NCBI GenBank assembly: GCA_002682825.1
Contig: NOKP01000005.1
Coordinates: forward strand, 1,054,001-1,118,000
Length of the DNA stretch: 64,000 nt
Direction of reading: 5' to 3'
Origin: Neonectria sp. B-13
Taxonomy: Eukaryota > Ascomycota > Sordariomycetes > Hypocreales > Nectriaceae
This document shows, one piece after another, positions 1 to 10,712 of the stretch. The position numbers and the translations under genes are program-made. Every line of letters starts with the position of its first letter. Positions within the stretch are counted from its first letter, which is position 1. The notes below the pieces were generated by a model. It was not told the DNA's origin. It worked only from the letters and a program-made list of their open reading frames with translations, and did no database searches.

Positions 1-468
1 GGTGGATCTGCGGATGCGATCTGATTCAACTCCGCTGTCGCAAGTCTTGGTGAGACTGTTCACCATAGCGTTATGAAGATTTCTTGACCACCAAGCGTCT
101 ATAGATACACTAGCTTTAAAGGAGAGATTTAACTTGGAATCTAATAGTGTGCGAGGATATAGAGTTATCTTTATGCTGATACATTATTTCAAGTAATGTG
201 CCATCTGCAGTTCAAGTATTTCGGAAGTCAGGACGATGTTCAGATGGTTGGTACTGTTTCTTGTATGTTCAACGTGATTATTTTAGCCAATGTTAATGTT
301 TGACGCCTGGAAGTTAGTGCATCTCTGTTATCTGGGCTAGAGACAGAGCCGGGGCACGCATTCAAAGGATTGAGACGTTGAAGTTCACATTCTAATGTTA
401 AAGCTGTAAATTTCATGTTGACAAATAAACTATGGAAGTACAAGAGAAAGAAACCACAAGGAAGCTCT

Positions 469-2208
469 CTACAGGTGTGCTCTCGCGACGGCAGCAGCAA
501 AAGGCACCCCCAAGACGTCAACCTATGTTCGAATTAGCAATCTTGCAGCAACCTAAACCCTGCACCCTTCAGTAATACTTACGTGTGAGGAGTTGAGTTC
601 GCCAACCGAGTTCACTCCTAGGAGAGACATAGCAGTCTCAACTTCCTGTTTTAGGATTTGAATAGCCCGAGAGACGCCCTGCTCGCCAAACACTAGCGCG
701 TACAGAAATGCGCGCCCGAGCCCGACTCCTTTCGCACCAAGCGCCAACGCTTTGACGATGTCGGTTCCTCTGGTGATGCCACCGTCCACTATGACCTCGC
801 ATTTCTCCAAAACTTCGGGGCAATGCTCCCGTATTTCGAGGAGAGTCTCAAGGGCAGACGGTGCGCCCTCCAACTGACGGCCACCATGGTTGGATAGCCA
901 GGGATGGGCATCATAGCGCATGCAAAGCACGGCGTCCTCCCAGCATTGGATTCCCTTGATAGCGATAGGAAGGTCTGTGATTCCCCTGAGCCATTTCATA
1001 GCCGTGACCCAGTCGAACTTTGAATAGACATTCCTACAACATGTTAGCAGAGTTAGATGGTGGATTATGGACGTGACCGTATGTACGGGCGGGTCGCCGA
1101 GATTCCACCAGATAAACCGTCATCTTCATCGCCCACATCCTTTCGTGAATAGTTAGTGAGGCTGCCCCATCCTTCCCACACCACTTGTTACTCACAGCAG
1201 ATTCAGAAATGTTTAGTCGCATATCTCTCTCCCGCTTTCCAACTTGCATTGCATCTACAGTCAACGCAAATCCTTTGTACCCGGAGGCAATAGCTTGCTT
1301 GATTTCTCGCTCTGTGATGGACAAATCTTGCAGAGGATAGATCTGCCAGTAGAGGACTTGATTGTTGCCACGAGCATCTGCCATCTGCTGCTGCGTGCAG
1401 CCAGCGTTATTGCAGACCCATTGCAGGACATCTGCATTCGCAGCTGCTTTCGTTATGTTGATCTCACCAGTGGGATGAGCAAGTTTTCCGCCTCCAGCAG
1501 GGCCGATGAAAAATGGCGCGGAAAATGTGGTTCCGAGGAGCGACGTTGAGATGTCAACGTTCTCAATGGGTTTCAGAACTCTGGGTCGGAATCTGACTGC
1601 TTTCCATGATTTCTCGTTCCAAGCGACTGTCTTTTCGTCATCCGCGCCGGCCTTGAAAACTAAGACATGGGGTGAGTATTGTTGAATCTAGAGCTCCAGA
1701 AAGTGACTTACAAGCATATGATTTAGGAGCCAGTAGCTTAGAGGCGGCCACTTCAAAATCGTGAATGTTGATTATTGAGCGAAGGGAAACTTTGTTCCCT
1801 TTCGAACCTCCGTTGACGTCCTGGTTCTTTTTAACCCCGGTATTTGCAGACATTGTTCCAGTCACCTGTCCAATCCTTTGTCTATCACACCAATTAAAAC
1901 TTTGGTTAGTAATTGTGGTAGCTCATATCACCATGATATGAGACTCACTTTGAACTTAGATGGTTTTCAAGTGTATCATCCGAATGAAAAGACTCAAATG
2001 CCTCTGTAGCGTCTCCCCCAGCGTGCTTGAGAAGAATATGTTTCCCACCCGGGTGAGAGCCTAAAAAGTCGGTGATATCGTATGCAAAATCTTTAATAAT
2101 AATCCAGCAACTGTCCTTGGTGCTGTGCTGGCTAACCTTTAACCTGGAATTTTTTAGAACTGAAGTCGGAGGCCGTTCAGAAAGAGACATAACCGACCTT
2201 GTTATCAT
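469..2208 (-). CDS. Flavocytochrome b2-type FMN-dependent 2-hydroxyacid (L-lactate-like) dehydrogenase
   Basis: The protein has an N-terminal cytochrome b5 domain (first exon, heme-ligand motif HPGGKH around residue 52) joined to an FMN-dependent alpha-hydroxyacid dehydrogenase domain. Visible FMN-domain motifs are ADDE after a short hydrophobic stretch, LTVDAMQVGKRERD, IAIKGI, the catalytic-histidine motif LSNHGGRQLE (His codon near 885-887) and VDGGITRGTDIVKAL. Known members oxidise L-lactate or related 2-hydroxyacids and pass electrons through heme to cytochrome c, usually in the mitochondrial intermembrane space. The frame is restored across about four introns: after the b5 domain, before the FFKAGADDE segment, within the barrel, and a last one near 523-579 leading to a short terminal exon at 469-522. 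The start is the first Met, 22 codons into a basic N-terminus before the b5 core; a targeting peptide is possible but not clear. Substrate is not determinable; mandelate or glycolate types remain possible. It is divergent from the symporter at 2957. Confidence 0.85.
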
Positions 2209-2956
2209 GATGACTTAGTGTGGCTGAAAAGAAATGTCTAAGCTCGCAATGGAGATGATAGTACCCTGACGATTTATTCGGTTCGGCAATAAGAGGGTCG
2301 GGTCTTCGTGGTGAACGGACGTGGATTGTTGTCAAGTGGGTTCGGTCCGAGAACTCGTTGCTTTGGAAAAGAGTAGCGATTGGTAATCTACCCTCTGCGG
2401 ACCCCCGAGAAAGATAAACCACAAATCTCTTAGTCTACCATTGGACCTCAAATAACGATCCACTTAAGGCGAGTTTTGCGGCAACCTTGAAGCCACGTCA
2501 GTTGTGGGCTCGGATCGAGCACCTTTTTACTCGGCTATCACACGGCTGCGGGCACCGTTATCACCGGCAAAGTTGTTAGTTGAAACAACGCGGGGACACA
2601 AGAACGTCGATTGATATTATTGAGTCAAGTACCAACAGGGATATGCAAGTAGTTGACTTGTCAATACCTCGCCACCGATTCGTGCTCCCCCCCCTTACGA
2701 TGAAGCTAAAGTTTAGTGAGCCCGTCTGGCGTTATCGAATTATGGCGCCAGTAGACAAGATACCAACATCCCTAGACTGTTTCCCCGCAGATTAACGCTG
2801 AGCGGGAACTTATCCCAGCTTATCTTGATGATTGTTGCAAGAGTGGACGCCGACTTAGCATAAAGGTGGCATATACAGGAGAGCTGCAGCATGGTTTTCT
2901 CTCGACCCGTCATCCAGTTTTGACTATTTGCCTAAAGATCACCAACGACGGCGAAA
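2209..2956. promoter_or_regulatory. Shared divergent intergenic region
   Basis: This 750-base region separates the starts of the hydroxyacid dehydrogenase (minus) and the symporter (plus), so both promoters must lie here. No convincing ORF is present; short open frames such as 2580-2795 lack family features. No specific operator can be assigned. Confidence 0.4.
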
Positions 2957-4848
2957 ATGTCACTATTGGAAGAGAAATCAGTTGCGGCCGCTGCCAACGA
3001 CTTGGAGGTACAACGTCGTCATGATTGAATATCTCAAGAATCTTACATTGACATCAAATTAATCTAGAGAGCCCCTTCTGTTATTGAGGGGTCCATCCAG
3101 AAGGTTCCTGGGAACTCGGAAGCGGCAAAGGACAAGGCTTTGGCTCTGCTCACCACTCATCATGTCGAATTCGATCCCAATTCGCCAGAGGCCAAGCGCG
3201 TCTTGCAAAAGATAGACCGGAGAATTATCCCAATGGTTCTTACCGTCTATATCCTGATGCTCGTAGACAAGAATAGCCTCTCCTTTGCCAACATCATGGG
3301 CATTAAAGAGGACACGAACCTTTCAGCAAGCGAGTATTCCTGGCTTGGCTCAATCGTATAGTATGTCGCCCTTGTTACTCAGCGATAAGAACTGTCTGCT
3401 CACTAGTGACTCCTTGCAGCTTTGGTTATCTTGCGGGAGAAATCCCTATGACATTCATGATGCAACGGGTTCCTCTTGCAAAATTCTTCGCTGGGATGGT
3501 CATCGTTTGGGGAGGTATCGTATCAATGCATGCTGTGTGCCACAACTTTGGCAGCCTTGCAGCTGTTCGATTCCTTCTTGGCTTCATCGAGGTGTGCACC
3601 GCACCAATCATCATCTACATCCTGGGATCATGGTATACCAAAGAAGAACAAGTCTCTCGTGTTGCCATCTGGTACACCAGCTCTGGTTGGGGAAACGTCT
3701 TCGGAGGCTTCTTTGCCTGGCTGATCTGGCATGCGAAGACATTCCGATGGCAGGCCCTCTTCCTCTTTGAAGGGGGAGTCACAATGTGCCTGGGTGTAGT
3801 TCTTTGGTTTTTTCTTGCCGCGTCACCAACAGATGCAAAGTGGCTAACGGAAATGGAAAAGACTATCGCTCTTGAAAGATGCAGAGACAACAGAACAGGC
3901 ACAGAGGTCTGGAAATTCAACAAGTCGCAGCTGATAGAAGCATTCTATGACCCTCGATTATACCTTATATTCCTCATTTTGGTATCTACCGGCTTGCCCA
4001 ATGGTGGAATAACTGTTTTCGGTACGTTTATCTGTTCAGTTGGGTTGAAAATTCACTAATTCGGTTCATGTAGGGCCTTCAATTATTGCTGCCTTCGGAT
4101 TCACCGCTGAGCAGACAACTCTATTGAGCATGGCTCCAGGGTTCGCAGCCGTGGCTGGCACATTGGTCGCATTAGTTGTTGCCAAGTTCACAAACCGAAC
4201 CATTGCAGGAATGTACATCTTGGCGTTATCATGTGTAGGCGTCATCATGATGTTGACAATTTCGCCCTCACACTACATCGCCCGATACGGAGGGTATATT
4301 ATTACCATGCAATGTGAGTCTCCAGCCCGCGAAGAGTGCTCACCGGCTAATTATTTCGTAAAAAGTTCCGATAAGTATTTTATTCGTCATCACGTTCATG
4401 ACGGCCGGTGTTGGCGGGTCGACCAAAAAGCTGGCTTTTGGTGCGTCGTACCAGCTTGGCTACACTGTTGGCAACATCATCGGACCACAGACGTACCGAA
4501 TGTCAGACGCCCCAAACTACTATGTAAGCCGTCTCCTCCAAGGCATAAATTTGTCTATTTACTGACTCTACATATGTAGACTGCTAAATATACCATGTTA
4601 GCATTCCTCGTCTTTTGCTTCCTTCTTCTAGGGCTCATGGGCCTTGTCCATAAGCGTTGGAACAGGAAGCGCGATGAGCAAGATGCTATTGATGCACAGA
4701 GTGCGTTAATCTGCCTTTTATCTGTTGCCGATAGACGACTAATCGTTTATTCTCTACATTAGACGGTATTGTTCACGAGATTATTGAGAACGAGGAATTT
4801 GCAGACTTGACAGATTTCAAAATGAAGTCCTTCAGGTATCCCATTTAA
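2957..4848 (+). CDS. MFS anion:cation symporter (allantoate permease/Dal5-like)
   Basis: This is a multi-pass major facilitator of the fungal ACS family. The N-terminal motif RRIIPMVLTVYILMLVDK followed by NIMGIKEDTNLSASEYSWLGS is typical of Dal5/TNA1/vitamin-H-type carriers of organic anions such as allantoate, nicotinate or biotin, and RFLLGFIEVCTAPIII with WYTKEEQVSRVA is the family's central signature. The predicted start ATG at 2957 gives a 17-codon first exon; introns at 3008-3067, 3361-3419, 4022-4073, about 4312-4366 and two further ones restore one continuous frame to a TAA at 4846-4848. The second half contains the usual six further hydrophobic segments (MLTISPSHYIARYGGY, FVITFMTAGVGGSTKK, MLAFLVFCFLLLGLMGL). 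Substrate is unknown; pairing with a 2-hydroxyacid dehydrogenase suggests an organic acid (inference). Confidence 0.87.
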
Positions 4849-5520
4849 TGCAACATAATCTCATTAGGAAAAAGGTTACGGAAGTGTTCTATGTATGCGG
4901 TTTAGTGGGTTACATAAATGAGGTTATTCGGCACGGTAAATAAGTCATTATTGATCTTGAATAACACACAGATGCCTTTCTATATCAACAGTTTATTATG
5001 GAGGCTAGTCAATCCAATTTCTTGTTTCACTTGTATTCACTATCCATAACATGCAAACTCTCCTCTGATCGTCTTGACTTCCTTGAGGCAACCATATTTA
5101 TATTTTGCACTGCTAGATTAATATTTCCTGCTTATATGTTTTTAACGTGGCTGTTATTCTAAAGTTAGGTTTCACATCTCTCAGCCCCTGTTGGATGGGC
5201 TGATTCTCACTTTTACTCATGCTGATTTTCACGGCGTGAATGCGGACGTGCTGTGAATTTCAGAGGTGAAAATCTTCATGACTGGATTTATTTGGACTAT
5301 CCACTGGGAATATCACTCCTATGGAATAGATGGTATTTGTGAGGATTGATACGGAGTTTTTGTGTTCACCGTCAAACCTTCCTAGTCTCATTGAAAACCT
5401 TTGGCTAAACAAGCTTACAATCGCCCCCTAAACTTGTTTTTCCGGCATGATTCACCACCTTGTACAAAAGAATATCAGAGTTACTCTCCCAACTCTTAAA
5501 AATTTCTGTTATCAGACTGT
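4849..5520. other. Intergenic, no gene seen
   Basis: This is the convergent gap between the symporter and the alpha/beta hydrolase. It is moderately AT-rich with no credible ORF, repeat or RNA gene; it presumably holds both 3' ends. Confidence 0.5.
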
Positions 5521-6922
5521 TTATGGCTTACCGGATTGTTCCGAGCTAGGGGTGCAAGAGAGGATGAACTCAAGCAGCTTCTCCCCCTGAACAGAATCGT
5601 CTGTACCAATTGACAAAACATTGCTTAGAAAGAATCCGTTAGTCCACCATGAGCTCCATGTTATTCTGGCGCACTTACCTTAAATGGTTATGTTTATCCA
5701 GCACATGAAAGGTTGGTAATGTACCTGCCGGTCTACTCCTCGCACGATACGCGTTGAAGAAGTCTATGGCGCCGTCGCATGCCTCTTTTCTGCAGATAAG
5801 AGTGACACATTAGCCTTGATCGGATTGCCCCTAATTGCAAAGCCTTACACTTCCCACTTGACGGTTCCTATATAAACTGGAATCTTAGCAGAGTCGCTAG
5901 GACGTGGCAATTAGCGTTAAAACTCCATCAATGAAAGAACAGACTCACAATATTGGGGAATTCTCAGGAAGACGCTTAAACAATCCAAGCGCGGATCGAG
6001 GCTGAAAGAGTTAGAAATCAGCAATGTCTCGTGGCTTTTAGGTTTATTAACTCACACCCCAAACATCCTCTGCATCGCTACCGTAGTAACGTCGTAGGAC
6101 CGTCTGCCGAATTGGCCTCGTCCTGTCGTACCAAAAGGGCACGCTGAGATATATAACACCAGTCACCGGAGGGAATACATCTTTCTGTACACTCCGTTGA
6201 AGGTTCCCTGTCCCATGGATTTTAGCTGAGATTCTGAGAGCATTCCTGGAACGTATCTTACCAGCTCCATAGAGATTCATCGCAATGTGAGCGCCGCCAG
6301 AAGAGTGACCCATCAACACAACCTTATCAGGAGAGCCTCGACCATACTTTTCGTGTGAAATATTGTGATAAATCCACTCCCGAGCAAGTTGCATATCGTC
6401 TGCCCCTGCAGGGTACTTGGCAGACGGATTGTCGCCCAAGATGCCTCCTCCCTGGACATTCCTGTCATAGTACACCATTTGATGATTGGCTATCACCACG
6501 ACGATACCATTTTTGGCAAAGAAATTGCCAACATTGGCCCAACACTTCAGCTTGGTTAACAATTGCAGATTATGACAGGGTTTCATATGGTTCACCTTTT
6601 CGCTCCATTTTTTATCACCAGAGAAGAAGCCGCCTCCGTGCACAAAAAACAAGACGGTTCTTCCGGTTTGAGGGTCATCGGTTGGGTAAAAGATGTCCAG
6701 CATATTTCGCTCTGCTGGCCCATATCGTTGATCTCTCACAACTGCTACATCCTCTGGCTGGCCATGCCAGAGCGGTTCGTACAATTCCCGCCAGCTCTGA
6801 TTACAGGCCAGTTATCAATATTTGCATAGCATAGAGGATAGATTTTCTTTTCAACGAACCTCTTCGTCGCCCAGGTTGAATTTGACAGTATTTTCTGCGA
6901 TCTTAGCGTAAATGGCATCCAT
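5521..6922 (-). CDS. Alpha/beta hydrolase (esterase/lipase or formamidase-like)
   Basis: The oxyanion-hole motif FFVHGGGFFSGDK and the nucleophile elbow GHSSGG (around 6298-6315) identify an alpha/beta hydrolase of the HGGG-type esterase group, related to kynurenine formamidases and hormone-sensitive-lipase-like enzymes. The conserved LDIFYPTDD strand precedes them. A first exon starts at 6922 (MDAIYAKIAENTVKFN) and joins across an intron to a segment reading WRELYEPLWHGQPED. A 45-base in-frame intron without a stop lies near 6560 and would otherwise insert 15 odd residues. Downstream, several small exons carry PVYIGTVKWE, the acidic residue region and FHVLDKHNH with the likely catalytic His, ending GEKLLEFILSC...TAA at 5521. 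The terminal exon set is less certain than the core. Substrate is unknown; the neighbours suggest release of a hydroxyacid or aromatic acid from an ester. Confidence 0.75.
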
Positions 6923-7831
6923 GATTCTGTAGTTGCGGGCTTAATCTCTCATAAAATTCAGTTGAGAATTACAAATATTGTCGGACAGCTGCAGGGTGTT
7001 GTAAGAAGCATATCACTAAATCAGGCTTTTACTGCTGGTTGATTGAACTTATGCGTGCGGAGTAATTCTCCGGGTATCGTCAAAAGCTTTGTCTCGGCTA
7101 GTGCACGCTTTGATCTAGGATCGTGCACCTAGAATGAGAGAGCCCACTTCCGTGATCAGAGGGTTCATGATGAGAATCTCATTGGTTCCTGGATGTTATG
7201 TCGGCGACGGACCGGGTTCCGGGTTCGATCTGCACCAATACGAATCGTTATGTCTCCACATTTTCCAAGCTCGTTATCAGCGAGGTCTCGGACCGAGCAC
7301 CACTATCTCTGGGCAGGAATGGTCTCAGGGCCATGTTGATTGATCAGCGGCTGTTGCGTTTACCTCATCAGCAGCCCAATGCCTACGGTTTTCTTCTGTT
7401 AATTGGCCACTCTGCTCCGTAGCTTGCGAATGGGAGCCCTCGGCGAGTTCCTGCGTCGGGGTGGGATCTCGACGCGGGAAGATGCATGATGAGGCATTCA
7501 CGGTAACTTAGATGGACCTGCAAGGCAGTTTCTCTCCGCTCGTTGACACCCACGCCCTGCGCGGGATCCTCGGCCTTCATACCATCGTGCATACTGCCTC
7601 CCAAGATCGATCACCAACCCCGTTGAAGCCCAGTCTGAGTCAGGTTTACGCCACCACCATCTTACAAGTGGATCGGCTCTTATCTCCCGGACAAGCTACT
7701 GTAACAGCCCCGCATCTTCTTCAGACTACGTTCCGGATACATGCTTCCAGTGATGCTATTGTAGATCTTGCCAGTAGAAATCAGCTATCCTCCCAACAGG
7801 CGCCTCCTGCTCTCCTACATCAGCCCCCATC
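6923..7831. promoter_or_regulatory. Divergent intergenic region between hydrolase and regulator
   Basis: About 900 bases separate the starts of the hydrolase (minus) and the Zn2Cys6 regulator (plus). Several short ORFs occur, but none shows codon or domain support. The divergent layout is one in which a regulator often controls itself and its neighbour (inference). Confidence 0.35.
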
Positions 7832-10137
7832 ATGCCTCGTCCAAAGGTCCGGCCGGAGAATCGGCAACGCTCTTCTAGGGCCTGTAGGTCTTGCAAGGCT
7901 TCCAAGATACGTTGCGACTCCAAGCTCCCTTGTGCTGCGTGTGTCCGCCGGGATCGTCCCGATGACTGCACGTATCCAAGTGCTGCAAAGTCCCGCATCC
8001 AATGCGATGCCAGTGCGGGGAGCCAAGGTTCTGCGCCTCCACCCTTGACATCGTCTACGCCATCCGTAATGACGAACAGCCCTCGATCACCTCCATCAAT
8101 ACAGTCTCCTCCGCCTGCTGTCTTGAACTCGCCAATAGCAGCCATACGTGCCGCAACGGGTGATGGTCCTTCTAGAGACCATGACTCGCCAAAGGAAGCC
8201 TTTGTGACTGGCTCCAATGGAGAGAAGAGTAGGTGTTCTCTCCGGGAGCAACCATCCGGCTATGCTAACAAAATCCCGTCCTGGAGTCTATATTGGGGAT
8301 ACGGCTTCATTGTCCTTCTTGGACTTCTTACGGGTCAAGCTAAGGCCCTTTGTCGGCTCGACGCCATTTACCGATGGAAGTCAAAATATCATGCTAGAAG
8401 ATGGTGTCGACGACGCACGCATTGATGATACAAGTCTATCACTAGAACAAAAAGGAGCTTTGCTACAGTCATATTCCGAAGCGGTATGTATGCCAACGTT
8501 CACCAGAAGCTCAGCTAACATGTCTTCAGACGAGCGCCCTCTTGCATCTCTTCTCACTGGCTACAATAGACACCTTTTTGGAATCAGGGGGAGACTCTGG
8601 CTCATCTGAGATTAAAGAGTTTGATCTTGCTGCTTTCGATATGGCGGTAGCGATAGGCGCCCAAGCTCGAGCTCTCGGCCCAGAAGATGCACGCTGCGCT
8701 GTGGCCTATTCCGCCAAGGCTCGAAAGGTTGCATTCGAAGGCATGTTGGCTTCGCCGAGCTTGAGCATGGTCCGGCTATTTATCCTACTCGCCTTCTATA
8801 CACTTGGTGCTTGTAAACAGAACGCAGCATTTATTTACCTGGGCGTGGCGTCCAAAACTGCTATCGTTCTAGGCTTGCATCAGCCAATGGGTTGGAAATA
8901 CGTTCACAAAGAAGATTCGCCAGATTTAAGGTATTCCGGGCAGTTGACGGCTCTTTCACTCCTAATCTCCCTTTGGGGAACACCTCGAGGAGCTAACAAA
9001 CCTCCAGACTTCGCATATGGCACAGCCTATGCATACTCGATGTCTTGACGAGTTCCATCTTAGGACGACCGTGTACAGTACCCAGAGCAACGCGACATGA
9101 TCTAAATTCTCTGCCTCTAAACCCAGCCGAACCTGCATTCAATTCGTGCTTGAAGGGGGCCGCGTTGCTCGATGACATATGCCGCATACTAAGTAGTGGC
9201 GTCATAATTGATGTCTCTACAGCAGAACATTTGCTGGAGAAACTACGCCTATGGAGTCGAAACCTACCGAGCTCACTCCGTCAATTCTCATCCTCTGACA
9301 AATCCTCATTTCATTCAGCAGATCGGAAAATCTTCCTCAGTCGAATTCACGTCTCCGGCTTATACTACTTCTCCGTCATTCTTGTGACGCGCCCCTTTCT
9401 AATCCAGCACTTAATGTCCAAACTTCGACGGAAGGACGACGATGAATCAAGCAACACCTCATATGCTGAAGCTGGGGTCGATCCCAAAGTGGCCAGGCTA
9501 GCACAAGTCTGCATGAGCTCAGCTGCTTACATAGGCGACCTTTGTCAGAAGGCTGTGGCGGTGGTGAACGTATCAGATCTCCCCTTTGGAAATTTGTGCC
9601 TCTTCAAGTAAGATATCAGATGAATAGCAAGCAAATCTTAGCAAACTAACTAATTACAGGGCTTGGATCTTTGGCGCCGGCCTAATCCTTGGCTTCTCGT
9701 TATTCGCAGGTGATTCCCGGCCGAATTTTCAAGAAAGCTTTGCTGGGATACTCCAAGTTTTGACTAGAATTGGAGAGGCAAATCCGCATTCGAGGTTGTA
9801 CAACGAGATATTGAGTACCTTTTCCGACACGATAAGGGCGCATCGTCGGCTGGTTTCTCGCAACGCCCGACGAGCAGTAGATCAGTATATCGATCAGATC
9901 CTTGTCATCGATGTGGAACAGGGCACTGGGGATGACGATCTGCTTCTGAACCATCATAATCTCGAAGATGGTTGGTGCTTGAAGGAGGGTTTGAATAGCC
10001 CGCTCGGTTCGATTGGTTCGACTTATCCCGGCCAGGTTGAGTGGGACGAGGCCTGGTTCGCACAAAATAACTGGAATGATGTTGCGATGCAGTTTTCAGA
10101 CAACTTTACGATTGATTATAGCTCACGGCTTATTTGA
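7832..10137 (+). CDS. Zn2Cys6 (Gal4-type) transcription factor with fungal_trans domain
   Basis: The N-terminus has the binuclear zinc cluster CRSCKASKIRCDSKLPCAACVRRDRPDDC with six cysteines at the usual spacing (residues 17-45), preceded by basic residues. After a Ser/Pro-rich linker, an intron at 8229-8286 leads to YIGDTASLSFLDFLR, the usual opening of the regulatory half. Further introns near 8483-8529 and 8930-9005 bring the frame to IWHSLCILDVLTSSILGRPC, the hallmark of the fungal_trans (PF04082) middle homology region; another near 9609-9659 leads to the C-terminal exon ending at 10137. The family acts in the nucleus as pathway-specific DNA-binding activators. Its position beside the hydrolase, symporter and dehydrogenase suggests it regulates that group. 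Confidence 0.87.
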
Positions 10138-10712
10138 TAGTATTGCAGTGTTGGATTATTCTACTATAATAAATGCAAATAAAGAGGGCCAAGCTGTTAC
10201 AAACAGAATAGTAAGCGAGGGCACTATATGTAGAATATGATTATAGGTGCTTGCTTTATTTAATCTCTAGCTTTGTCTACGGCAACTCAGCTACGTTTGT
10301 TAACCTCTATTCTAAATATAGTTAATAGACTAACCACGACCTTTTCTCCAACGCAAACACCTGCTCCAACCCCCAAGGAATCATTATCTGTCGACACTTC
10401 ATGACGCTGCTACACATCGACTCATCCACACAAGTATGCCACCTTAGACGATTTGATTTGCAAGGGTTCGGTAGGCAGAGAGTTAATTAGTACAGAAACT
10501 CCATCTTTATAGACATCATTGAAGCGAAATTGTCACAGTCTCCGAGATACTCAAAGCTGATGAGAATCATGAGAGACTGGAAGCCGTCCCCAAGCGTTGG
10601 TGACTCCTTGTTCACCCATACGACCAGACTTTCCGGATTGTTTTCCCTTACCACCTTACAGAGACGCTCATGGATGAAGGTGTTTGTGGACACTGAGCTG
10701 TCCCTGTAAAGA
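10138..10712. other. Intergenic, no gene seen
   Basis: AT-leaning 3' flank of the regulator and of the convergent F-box-like gene. No supported ORF or RNA gene is visible. Confidence 0.45.

Noticed and set aside
7205..7235. Sequence GGGTTCGATCTGC resembling a tRNA B box
   Set aside because: No matching A box or acceptor-stem pairing was found around it.
7512..8048. 178-codon plus-strand ORF overlapping the start of the Zn2Cys6 gene
   Set aside because: The overlapping frame from 7832 has a complete zinc cluster; this one has no motif.
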